From positions 9,224,558-9,288,557 of the forward strand of contig JABAKD010000026.1 in assembly GCA_012845835.1 (NCBI GenBank): DNA of 64,000 bases, given 5' to 3'. The translations under genes and the position numbers were made by a program. Position 1 is the first letter of the stretch. Each line of letters starts with the position of its first letter. This document shows, piece after piece, positions 25,556 through 36,169 of this stretch. Below the pieces are notes generated by a model. That model was given only the letters and a program-made list of their open reading frames with translations, did no database searches and was not told the origin of the DNA. The DNA is from Undaria pinnatifida. Taxonomy: Eukaryota > Sar > Phaeophyceae > Laminariales > Alariaceae.

Positions 25556-26219
25556 ATAGTGTTTGCGAGAAATGGCTTTTCGAAAAAGTGCTTTCCTTCC
25601 ACTAAAATACTGAATCCCCTTCCCATCCTGATTTTGTGTTGTTTCAGTTGAAAATATAAACATAATGCAAGCTACGCCGCCAAAATTGAGAGGGGGGTTG
25701 GGGATGTCCACCAACAAGGCAAAAAAACGAATAGGATAGAAGGACAACAAAAGAGCTAAAAAGCAACGTACCACGTACAGCTGGCGACGGCAGCCAAGTA
25801 ACGACGAAGGCGGCCGGGTCCACCGCAGTGCCACCGCCACTATTCCACCACAGCCAGAAACAGCACAGATAGCGACAGCAAGCGGCAACTGGCGGCAGCA
25901 CCTGCTTCAGCATCAACAACACGCAGAGCACCATCACCATCAACGGCAACAGCAGGAAGAGTTTTTATGTTTGCTTCTTCAACTTTGGGATCCCAGCTTC
26001 GCGTTCTTGTCGTCGTGGTGGATAAAACATTATGTACACGAGCTGTGTCGTCCTGGTGTCTCAGTGTATAATACGGGAATGACGCACGAGCATGAGTACG
26101 AGTCTGACCCACTCCCCACGACAACAAGCGGGCGAAAGCGCACCGTCGTAACAGCGGCCCGCTGTCACACCCGAACACGGCTCATCCACGGCATACTCTA
26201 GCTACACCTCTCAAGTCTG
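25556..26219. other. Intergenic DNA with CAG/CAA-type low complexity
   Basis: Between 25800 and 25960 the sequence is rich in GGCAAC, CAGCA and CCACC triplet-like words. Overlapping frames on both strands reflect this. No gene is supported. Confidence 0.45.
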
Positions 26220-27510
26220 TGTGCACTCAGCGGCTGTTTCGCTTACAACGATTCCGTCAGCGCGGCGGCGGGTCCGGCGCCTAACGTGATCCACCTGAGC
26301 AGACTCCCACGTCTTATCCTGACGGTTTTGGACCGCACTGGCGTCGTGGGACACCAGCGTCTGGCCCACCTACACCTCGCCTACTGCAACTTGGCCACCG
26401 ACCGGCAAAAGCACGCGAACGACATTGTTCGCGCACGCCACGCCCTCACCGTTTCTCGTGTCAACCGCCGAAACTCCGCCCTTACCGACGTGATGCACCC
26501 AGCACCTAACTTCGTTACTGGCAGTTGGGCATGGGTCCACAACTCTGCCTCCACCCTCCGCCAGCGTGTGAAGGGGAACACCGACGCCAAGGTACTCAAG
26601 GACAAGCTCGCGCTCTAACTGGACGGGACCGTACAAGATCCTAGCAGTCGGTCCCTGCTGCGCCGCCCGGACCCCGGACGGTTCGCCGCGCGAGGGCAAC
26701 CTCCTCTATTTGGATCTCCCTTGCGACCTACCCGGTTCGGACGCTCGTCGGCGCGTGGCCATCGAACGCTGCAACCTTGCCCCAACCCCCACGACAGCAG
26801 AGACATGTCCAAATATCTACCGGCGGGGCTGACCTAGTACGCGCTCAACAATTTTTCCAAGAAGTCCACGCCATACAACATCACTCCAGACGACGTTTCA
26901 ACCCCCCTCCAATGACTATAGGTGGAGAAGATCACTGGATATCAGTCGGTACGGGGGAGAGGTGGCGTCATCGTGGTGCTGTACAAGACGTATTGGGTAA
27001 AAATCTCCGAACCTTCCTGGGAGCGGGAAATTGACCTCCGCCTCTCCCGCCCCCACCCCTTGCCTTCTTGGGCCGGAACCCCGGATCAACACCGCCAAAG
27101 CAACCGCCTCTAAAGCCGAATGCGGATCGGGGCGGCACAGCGCGAGCTCTCCGTTAACAACAGGGAACGTTCCCTGGCGCCGGGCTACGCTTGTGTTACC
27201 CGCGCCCATTGGCTCCGCCTCTACCACAACACCGTGCTTTCTAAGGGAGCCCACGTTTGGCACAAGAGAGACGATGGGCTATGGTCGCCTAGAAAATTCA
27301 GCGCAAGCACTACCGGGGACAAGGCATACCTGGTCCGCTTTCTGGAGGACCCGCGACCGATTAAACTTCCTCTTCCCCCGGGGCGCTACACAACTTCGAC
27401 GAAAGCCGTACGAGGCGCTTGGTGCCTGCAAGTTCACATCGCCAGTGCGCTTCCTCGAGGGATACAACGTAACGTAGATGAATCTCGAGGCGTGGCCGTG
27501 GCCAGCTGAC
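26220..27510 (+). mobile_element. Fossil of a Ty3/gypsy-type LTR element (3' part of pol)
   Basis: A GC-rich stretch unlike its neighbours. Separate short windows of the translation resemble the C-terminal end of integrase and the tail that follows it in Ty3/gypsy-type pol polyproteins. The reverse transcriptase, RNase H and gag parts are not seen. The element is broken, with about four interruptions, and no flanking LTR pair was recognised. It looks old. Family assignment rests on recognition of its wording, not on a search. Confidence 0.65.
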
Positions 27511-28369
27511 TTTCAAGCCGCCTCCGCACCTCGATAGTTCTCCATTTATGTTTTGGGGTTATGAGGTTTGGGTCTTTGTCTTTGGTTTGTTTGTGGTGTT
27601 CTGAGAGTCTTGGTTAGGGTTTGGGGCTGTCCTTTGCATCTTTTCCTTCATCGTTCCGTCCTCCCGAATCCCCTGCTCAATGCCGGCCCAGGGTTCGGGG
27701 AAAATGCGACTATTTGAGGCGCAAGACTATCGCTTTTCCGTCGTCGTTCAATTTTGCCGTGCCGACGCCCTCCTCAGCTCAAACCCGGGGGGCGACCAGG
27801 GTACCCTGTTCGCGCGTAACGTGGTACAGGTCTATGTACCGGCCTGTGTGTCATCTTTTATCTTTTCTATGTTGTATTTGTTCTATTTTGTTTCCGAACA
27901 CTTCCCCCCCTCGCGGGGCTGTAGGTGTTGCCACCTTCCATGCCGGATATTTGTCGTTTCCTCGTCTAACCCCTCGCCATGCCGATGGCCTGCGGAAATT
28001 TTCGCATGACTTCTCCCTTGTGTTAGCGCCATATACCCTCCATTACGACGAAGGCTCGCTTCTCCATAGCATCTTTTCTTTGATTGGTTTGCCGTAGAGC
28101 CTTTCCTGCCCCCCCCCGTCACACCGGCGGTATGCGGCAGGTTCTAAAGACTTTTCTGCCGCCCACCCGCCACACCGGCGGCACGTTTGCTTTGTTGTAG
28201 GGTCTGCGTTTCCTTCAACTGCTTTTCTTCGCGTGTTTCTGGCTCCATAGCCAGACCGTTAGAGGTATGGGAGTGGGTTTTGAGGAGCCGCATGTTCGAC
28301 TCATGGTCTATCGTAGCACCGCAGTTTCCCCGAACCTTTCATATTTCTGCAAATGCGGCTCATCAGGGT
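27511..28369. other. Downstream of the LTR-element fossil; possible 3' remainder
   Basis: A G/T-rich leader (27540-27620) is followed by a GC-rich patch (27640-27830) of unlike base use that may still belong to the fossil element or to another one. A two-unit direct repeat with 'CACACCGGCGG' lies at 28094-28185. No host gene is supported. Confidence 0.4.
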
Positions 28370-28371
28370 GG

Positions 28372-28636
28372 GATATTGCTAAGATGAGGCCTTGAAAGGC
28401 CTGTTACTATTCGAATTGAGATATTTTGGATGGGTTTCGTATGATAAGGTTGGCGTTTTATATTCGGGAAATTTAGGAAATAGATCGGAGGCACGTGCCT
28501 CCGATCTCAGAAAGTCATTCGCGGCTCTGGTGGAATGTAATAAAGCTACGTCTCTGCGAAGGCTAAGAAAGAGAGTACTCCCCGAGGACCTGCCCAATTG
28601 GCAGACCAGCAGGGGATCCTCTGTGTCCCCCCCCCT
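28372..28636 (+). repeat. Four-hairpin repeat, copy 1 (possible structured RNA or SINE)
   Basis: Shares most of its sequence with 62905-63172. Hairpins in order: AGGCCTT/AAGGCCT (28387-28402), a perfect 26-base palindrome (28482-28507; arm AGATCGGAGGCAC), CTGCC/GGCAG (28590-28604), and GGGG/CCCC closing near 28612-28630. AATAAA lies at 28539-28544 between the second and third hairpins. There is no coding frame common to both copies. It could be a small RNA-derived repeat or a duplicated 3' end of a transcript. Confidence 0.7.
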
Positions 28637-29159
28637 ATACTCTTACACTGTTGTGATGTGTCGATACGGCATTGCTGTGGGCACAATTACCAGGAAGCTG
28701 ATGGTGGTGCGTGCGTTCCAGGCATGGAATATACTCCGTGATTAGTGAATGGAAGTGCGTCGGACAAACACGAGGCGTGCTGTAGGCCAATGAAATATGT
28801 GGAGAGCCAAAAAAGTACCGCAATTTTTTTTGCCAAACCCTACCTTCGCTACGGGCTGGAGCTCAAGTAAAAAAACACAGTTTCCCTCCCACGAATAATA
28901 CCGCTCGCAATACCTAGTAAAAGAGTGTACATTTGGTATCATCGCGACCGCCATCACCAGTGGAAGAGGGTGACATGACCCAAAACAAAATGCCGGCCTC
29001 GCGCTGCCTCTAGTAGCGAAACTCGCATCGACCAATGACAGGCCGTCAGTATTTTCCATGATATTCAGGATTTTTCCCAGCGGGGGCCAACCAAATATTT
29101 GCGCCCGCATTTTGCACGATCCGATTGGACGTACTCCAAGGCATATATATCACACCCCG
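28637..29159. other. Unique DNA, no gene seen
   Basis: No repeat family or domain recognised. Confidence 0.5.
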
Positions 29160-30120
29160 GACAATAATAGCCTATTGAATATGCCTACTGAATGTCAATA
29201 GGTTTGGGGTATTGCATATCGATACCTGTTCGACACCTTCGATGGGTATGCGAATTTGTTGCTCCATACCCATTGCTTGGACAAATTGGTCTAGAGAAAT
29301 TGATACAATAGGCTATAATTGTTAGGACAGGGGTGTGAATCTGTCTATCGATACCAACTATTGTGACCAATAGGTACGTGAAATGGTCAATCGATATATA
29401 TATATATATATCTTGTTTTGTGCAGTAGGTATAAAGCCCTGCACAGTAGTCTACCACGTTTTGAGTACGCCTGTTGGTCTGTCCACAAGTTGGTGTGTCG
29501 AATATCGATTAATTGAATATCGATAAGTATTATTATTATGTTTGCGCAACGAAAATTTAGCGTAGATGCCGTTCTGATGTAAATCGAACATCCTTCTATC
29601 AACAAGTAGTATCTATGAAATCGAACAACCCCTTTTAAAAGCGGTGGTATCTTCTTCCAACCATTTCCCCATTTTTTTCCTTTCCCAACATCTTCTTTAA
29701 TCCACTGCTCCCTTTCCTTACATATCGATCGAAATCCTGACAAGTCTATCGATTTATTTAAACTGATTTATACCAGGTATTATTGTAAATCTACTGTTGA
29801 GAATCAAAAGGCAAGAAGTAGGTTAAGGTACACATTACTGCCAGCATCCAAGGCATTCATTCAAACGATAGCCCGGGGCAAACGGCACGAATAGGTATGT
29901 TCTAAGCAGTGCACAAGGGTATACATTAACTAGCAGTTGGTATCGATCGGAACCCTCGTAAAAGTCTCTATTAAATTGTCCGTAGGTATCGATCGATACC
30001 CTTGAGAACATATTATATTGGGCAATAGGCATCAATCGATACCCGTGCAGGCCTATTACGTTGAGAAATAGGTATCGGTCGATATCATCGCACACCTATT
30101 GCTTTAACCAATAGACTAGT
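29160..30120. repeat. Diffuse TATCGATA / CAATAGG motif array, left part
   Basis: Irregular units of roughly 40-60 bp combining CAATAGG (or CCTATTG) with TATCGATCGATACC-like palindromes, for example at 29205-29220, 29335-29350, 29940-29950, 29983-29998, 30030-30045 and 30065-30080. A (TA)n run lies at 29395-29411. No gene. Confidence 0.75.
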
Positions 30121-30219
30121 GGTACTCCCGAAATATGCCAGTTGCCGGCCGGTATGGCGGACAAAAACTAATTGGCGCTGTATCCTCTGTATTAAGTACT
30201 AAAAGAACAAAATAATAAC

Positions 30220-30650
30220 AGTACGACAATGCCCCCGTACGTACTGTAGTAAAGGTATCATCCTCTGTATGTAAGTTTTGCAAAAAAAAAGTGATAACAC
30301 GGCAGCAGCACGACAGTGCAGCAATACTCGTAGTACGTACGGTAGTAAAGGACAGAGGAATGCAGCAGTGGGAACGGTGGTACTCCCAAGCACCAGTGGG
30401 AGGCCGGTATTGTACAAACAAAAAAAAGGGTTCATTTTCCACAGGACGCAAAAAGACCCCCACGTACAGAACGGCCCACCCACCCACCACGGACGACGCA
30501 GTGCACCCTCCACCCACCCACCGACCAAACCTTTACTACGTACAGCAGAACAGCAGTGCAGCAGTACGTACATTATAACGGCAGTGCAGCAGCAGTACGT
30601 ACAGCACAGCAGTACAGCCGTGCAGCAGTACGTACAGCAGTTTACACCTG
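30220..30650. repeat. Repeats around GTACGTAC / CAGTGCAGCAGTACGTAC
   Basis: The palindrome GTACGTAC (or a shortened form) recurs at about 30236, 30335, 30535, 30568, 30597 and 30629. In the right half it is linked to CAGTGCAGCA to form a ~20-30-bp unit. 'GTAGTAAAGG' accompanies the two left copies. This is low-complexity DNA without a gene. Confidence 0.7.
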
Positions 30651-30894
30651 GTACGCGGCTGGGCGGGATTCGCCATTGTTAGGTCAAGCGAAAAGCGCTC
30701 GCGTTGCCGATTCTGCGCATGGCGAGCGGCGACGGCTGGACGCTGCTGTGATTGCTCCTGGTGTTGCTTGTTGTGCTTGCCGTTGACGCAGGCGCACTTG
30801 TGGTCTCGTGTCCATGGCTCTGCCCATGGCTCAAGTGGCCATAAAGCAATTCGAAAGTTCAATATAATTGGAGTTCAAAAAAAAAATTAGCAGG

Positions 30895-31115
30895 CAGCGA
30901 CGAAGAAAAAGCGGGGAGGGGGCAAGCGAGCCATCCCCGGGAGGGCAATTTCCACCCTCCCCCCTCTCCGAGGTTGGGGCACCGACGCCCGTTCTTTCGC
31001 CGGCATGTCGTAGTGCTGCTGCGCGGATGGGACGTGGCGGCACCGCGAGGCCGCCCGAGGCCGAGTGGAGCTCGGGAGTCGCCGCTTTTTGCGGGGGTTT
31101 TTTAACCGAGATAAT
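30895..31115. other. GC-rich island of unlike base composition
   Basis: Sharp GC-rich patch between AT-richer repeats, with stop-free frames on both strands up to 152 codons. I recognise no domain, and frames on opposite strands are equally open, which is expected from composition. It could be part of a mobile element or an exon; nothing decides between them. Confidence 0.35.
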
Positions 31116-31254
31116 TTCAAAGATCCAAAACGTCACGACCAACTTCACGACCACCTTAGCGTATTATATAATAAGGAATATTGACTGGTGGCGAAAAAAA
31201 CGTATTGTTGGAACGATGGCCTGTTGGGAGATAATTTCATTTTTTTTTAGTGCC

Positions 31255-32110
31255 CAAGATACCTATCGATATACACCTTCGCAAGCATATCGGTTGCACA
31301 AAAGGCTATTGTGGCCATTGCCCTAACCCTATTGTTGCCTACACTACCTATCGATAGACCCCGAGGCCGAGCTATTGTGCCTGACGATAGGCATCGATCC
31401 TCATAGTTGCGGACCTATTGTTGACCCAATAGCCTATTCGATACGGTATCATCCAGGGTACAAGAAGGAACTGAACGGCACACAAACAGGTCGCTCTCAA
31501 ACACTGTATGCTTGAGCTTCGCATTGAATACGCATATACACAGTAATCACCACCTTATTGTTGAGACCACCCCCCTTAAGCTTCTTAGGGCACAACACGC
31601 CGTTTTCGGGGATTCTCCGCTGGGCTGGAGAGGCGTGCGGCGTGGATGATGGATGTCGAACTAGAGTTGATAGTATCTAGATCTATACGGGCTGTCTTCG
31701 AGCGCCTTTGCTCTATAACACTGAAACAATGAAAAAGGTCGACCCACCGATGCCTATCATCCAACACAATAAAACGTGTCATTACCTATCGTCCCAAAGA
31801 ATAGCATTGTGAAAGATCTATCGATACCTATTTTCCGAACAGCAGGTTATGTCTCTCAGCGCCAACTTCCTATCGCCCAAACCGTACCGTCCTAAAAATG
31901 TCTATCGATATCTACTTGTTTTGTGGATATGTTCAGATAAAGAGGTACAATAGGCTATTGGCCAAACAGTAGATAATTGAAGATGCCAATCAATACCCAT
32001 TGTCGGCCCCAATAGGCAACGAAAAGTTCTCATCGATACCTATCGCGGGCAACAATAGGTCTCCATTTGGAATAGGATACTATCGATTGCCTATTGACCT
32101 GGAACCTATA
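31255..32110. repeat. Diffuse TATCGATA / CAATAGG motif array, right part
   Basis: Same motif set as 29160-30120: CTATCGATA at 31264, 31347, 31819 and 31908, CATCGATACC near 32033, and CCTATTG/CAATAGG repeatedly between. The 1.1 kb that separates the two parts holds other repeats and a GC-rich island, as if inserted into one older array. Confidence 0.75.
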
Positions 32111-35100
32111 GGGTGTGACTATACAAGGTCATGTCCGTAGAAGTTTTCCCGCAAAATATCGAAGATCTGACCTGCCTGTGTTCACAATTGAGCAGAGTCT
32201 CGCGAAATAACAGGATACTACACCAAAAACAAGTAATTTGAAGGAAAAACACATCTTACTCATCATGTTTACGCACAAAAGTCCAAATGTCCACGTCAGT
32301 TTTGAGAGATTGACTCTAATGTTTTGCACACGCGTTCTACATGCCCATCCCGAGGTCTGACCTCCGGAGTTTATCTTTTTACTTTTCGCCGAAAACAATT
32401 GGGCTAAGGTGTCCACATTTTCTGAAAAATAATAACTGACGAAAAATCAGGCGGACAAAGTTAAACTCATCGGGCGAGGTCTTCACAAGGGCACATATAA
32501 GACATGTGCGAAATTTCACGGTCTAAATCGAAAGAACGGCATGGACATTCGCCGGGGAATCAATTTGGGGGTTTTGACGCGAACCAGCCTGTAAATCACT
32601 TTTTGGCCTATTTTGTGAACAGTCCTGCTGCACATCTTGCCTTCGGGGAGGTCTTTGGAGTTTACTAAGACGAACGTGTTTTGCAAACACGCTGCGTTCT
32701 GGAAAAACCCCCACGAAATATCGAACACCTTGATGCTGAAGGCTTGCTAGAAGCATTGCGTTCCAGAAGTTTGCCAAGGAGAAAACGCAGAGCTACGAAG
32801 GACATGCAGGTACATCGTATGGTGGACTGACATTCCTGATATATAGACTAGCGACTTTGGTGGCATCACAGATAGTAGTCAGAATCGGGGTCATCACAGT
32901 ACGGGGGACTACAACCTGCAACAACGGCAAGCTATCACAGCGTGTTGCAGTAGTACGAGAGATACGTATCGTGCCATTTTGACATCGAGCATAATCTCAC
33001 CCACAGATCGGCACAACCTGGCACAACCCAAAGACTCCCCTCGGAGCTGCTGTAGTAACGAGGAGGTCAGAGGTGGAGGAGGCGGGGAATTCCCCTAAAT
33101 CGGCGGAAAAGCGTACGCTTCTCGATTGGTGTAGCCCGCCGCTTAATGGTGCCTACAGAACCCCAAGCAACGTGTCTACAGTCACAGCAGCATGTTAGCA
33201 GAGAGCGGCGAATGCTGTGTCTAAGGCGCCTTGTATCCTCGATTCGTACCTACCTGATTTTACACCGAGCTTCGGCGGTGATGGTGGTGCTGGTGTTGAC
33301 AACCTTGACGCTAACACTGTTCGATGATATTCAAGTTGTCTGAAGCTCACACACTCTCTGTTCCGAGCTTTACTGCAGCAGCGGCGATATTCAGGGAAAT
33401 CGGCGTCGGTCTGGGTCAGTTGTGTTGGTACAAGGGCGAGAGACGAGGCCAGAGAGAATAAGAAGAAATACTCTCGTTTGGCGGTCGGACGTCGAATGGC
33501 CCAAACACGTGTGATTACACCGCATTAGGAAATCCCGACGGCTGCATACCGTGACTGGCAAATTTAGAACGGAGCAGAAAATATTCTACTTTACATTGCC
33601 CAGTCAAAATATCATTTTTTATCTTGCATCCTGTGGCAGCTAATCAGCGCATATTACGTCTACCTTGCATTAGCGAATTACATACGAAGCGTACCATGCA
33701 CGACCAATCACATATCTTTACCCACCACGAAGCCCCCATTGCGCGGCATGCTGGCGTGAAAGAAGACAAGAACAAGAGCAGTGCAAAGAGAAACCAGAGA
33801 GCAGGGAGCAGAGAGCGAGCAGATAAACAGAGAGCAAAAGCAGAGAGCAAAGAAGAGGGAGCAGAGAGAGGGCCGTTTCAAATCACATGGTGCAGGATAT
33901 CAGGCGACCTGCAGGTCGGCAGCGGGAACTGGACCGACTTCAACACGATAGAGCGGCCTCTTGCAAGCACGCGTGCTACCACGGCTGCTGTGAACGCCTC
34001 ATGGGCGCTTGGTCCAGGCTCCATGACTGGAGGGCAAGCGCACGCCATGTCTACAGTCAACCGTTGATATGGTCATGGTCGGCATGCGCCGGCTTGTGGT
34101 TTGCGGGTTCTACTCCAATGATCCCTTGCAATCAAAACATCAAGAAGATACCGGACCGCAAGGTTCACTGATGGCGGACGCGAGGACACGTCTTCGTGTG
34201 TGTGCAGCTGGGAGCTCTTCGACAGCTGCATCAAGGCGCACCCGCGTCGATCCTGCGAGATTCCGGAGTACGTGAATTGTTGACTAGGAGAACTACTTGT
34301 ACTCAAGTTCCAAGTATTCAAGGCCGTTCTTGTTTTGTACGCTGATATGTATACCAGGTACAATACTGCAGAATACCGTACAAGACCCCCAAAAGTTGAA
34401 ACAGAAAACCGCCCCAGATAGGGTTTTCTATTTGAGGGAGGGCGCGTTCTACAACAGGCCTTCAACCTCGGAGTATCGGCTGCCAGGATTCTTTTATTTC
34501 TCTATGTGCAAGACCGCCGATTGTCGACCTGGTTACCCTGTTTCTTGTTGGTGTCCTGTTACCTGTACGGTACAGAAGTGGAACACCTACCAGAGGCCTT
34601 CGGACAAGTAGTCGGTCAGGGGGTTGGTCGGGAGCGGTATTACACTACAACGTACGAACAACTGCCCCGTAGTGCGTGCTCACCACAGCAGCCAGGAATA
34701 TCGGGTGTTTCGACCTTCTCTATACCAGGTATGCCCTGAAATGCCCCGCGCGCAACGAATGTACCGGTACTGCTGTAGATGGTGGTCGCCCCTTTCGTAA
34801 CAATAACGTAGAGCAAGTCAACCCTAATCAGACATGTTTCCACGATTTTAGATCCGACAATAAAAGGAATATGACATCGCCCCTCCGAAGCATTGTTTTC
34901 GTCAGGGTAGTCCGTAGGCTGCAGGACCTATACTATAGCCAGGCCGCCAGGCGAAAGGCGTTGTCTGGGGGGCGTGGGTTGCATGCTACCCTGTCCTGTG
35001 CCCTACGAGTATTGCACAAGGATACACGGCCAAGCTACGTGTTTGGGCACTAGGATACAACGTACCAGAGGCTGCTGGGATGCACGGTTCGATGTAGACA

Positions 35101-35129
35101 TCTTTAGTTCCACATTTTATTTTATTCAT
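32111..35129. other. Mostly unique DNA, no supportable gene
   Basis: A purine-rich GAGCA/GAGAGC run lies at 33770-33875. Several frames of 60-150 codons overlap on both strands without domains. No RNA gene recognised. Confidence 0.5.
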
Positions 35130-35605
35130 TCATTTTTTCTTTACCAAAACCGTCAGATTCATTTCCTTAAAAGGATTTATAGCTTCCACGCACAAATATC
35201 CCGCCCGTCCGCCCCCCCCCCCCTCCTTCCCCCCCCCCCTCCAATCCCGCTCGCTTATTATCAAAACCAGGCCCCCACGTCCTTAAAAACTCCGCCTCCC
35301 CCTCACCGGTTATTCGACTTACAGGATTCACTTGATAAACGGATACATTTTCTTCCACAGCTGTCAGATTTGGCCCCCCTCAGAAACGGGTTTTATAGTT
35401 TCCGCGCACAGACTGACTAACATCACCCTGTTGACCCTGATAGTTACACTGTAGTTGTAAGGGGAATCGCCGACCTATATCCTTAATGAGAACACACAAC
35501 CCGTAATACGCGCGATCGGAGTATCACACACAGCTTGCAAAGATGAGTTTCGACGAAATCTTCGATCTCGCAGATGGAGTGTATTTTCATATTTTTAAAT
35601 ATATC
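35130..35605 (+). mobile_element. VPM repeat, 5'-truncated copy (P + M, ~0.47 kb)
   Basis: Starts near the 'ACCGTCAGATT' word of a P module, continues through one poly(C) tract and a second P module, and ends with M (35497-35602; ATG at 35543 begins MSFDEIFDLADGVYF). No V part. The left edge follows a T-rich stretch. Confidence 0.8.
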
Positions 35606-35634
35606 TGGTACCTTTCATGTACGTTGTTTTATTT

Positions 35635-36165
35635 TCTTGTTTTGGAAACAATCAGCAGTACCAACCTCGGTACTTGTACGTATCCGAAGGGAACACGCCT
35701 TATGCTTCAGCCAAGTACCAAGCACGGCTGTACAGGATGTAGTGTCCCGATATTTTCTTGTCTACTTTGTATGATCTGCTGTATCCAGCCACACCCCATG
35801 CTTGATGAGTAGTGCCAGGCTCCGTGCTGCTGAGGGCGTTTCGCGCATGACATTGCTGGTATTTCGTGTATGATATGGAAAAGTGCTTGGGGCTGCTGCG
35901 TGGCAACTCCTGATGTAGGTTGTGGCTCATGACTGACCACGCCCCGTTGCTTTGCTGGTGGCTAGCTGCTGATGTACGCTTTGCTGATCGCAGTTGATAT
36001 ATATCGCTCTTGGTTTGGAAACGATTTGCAGTACCAACCTCGGTACTTGTACAACCCCGATACTTGTACTTATCTGATTAGGCCACGCCATATCCTTCAT
36101 GTAAGTACAAAGCTCGGCTGTACGGCAGTGTAACGTGTCCCGATGTCATTTTAATTATTTTACAT
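35635..36165 (+). repeat. Direct repeat pair (~130 bp each)
   Basis: About 35640-35770 and 36015-36160 share 'TTTGGAAAC', 'GCAGTACCAACCTCGGTACT', 'GCTCGGCTGTAC'/'GCACGGCTGTAC' and 'GTGTCCCGAT'. They lie just left of the large minisatellite. Confidence 0.8.
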
Positions 36166-36169
36166 TGTT

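Noticed and set aside
30868-31326. 152-codon plus-strand frame over the GC-rich island
   Set aside because: The opposite strand is equally open and no motif is recognisable; composition suffices as explanation.
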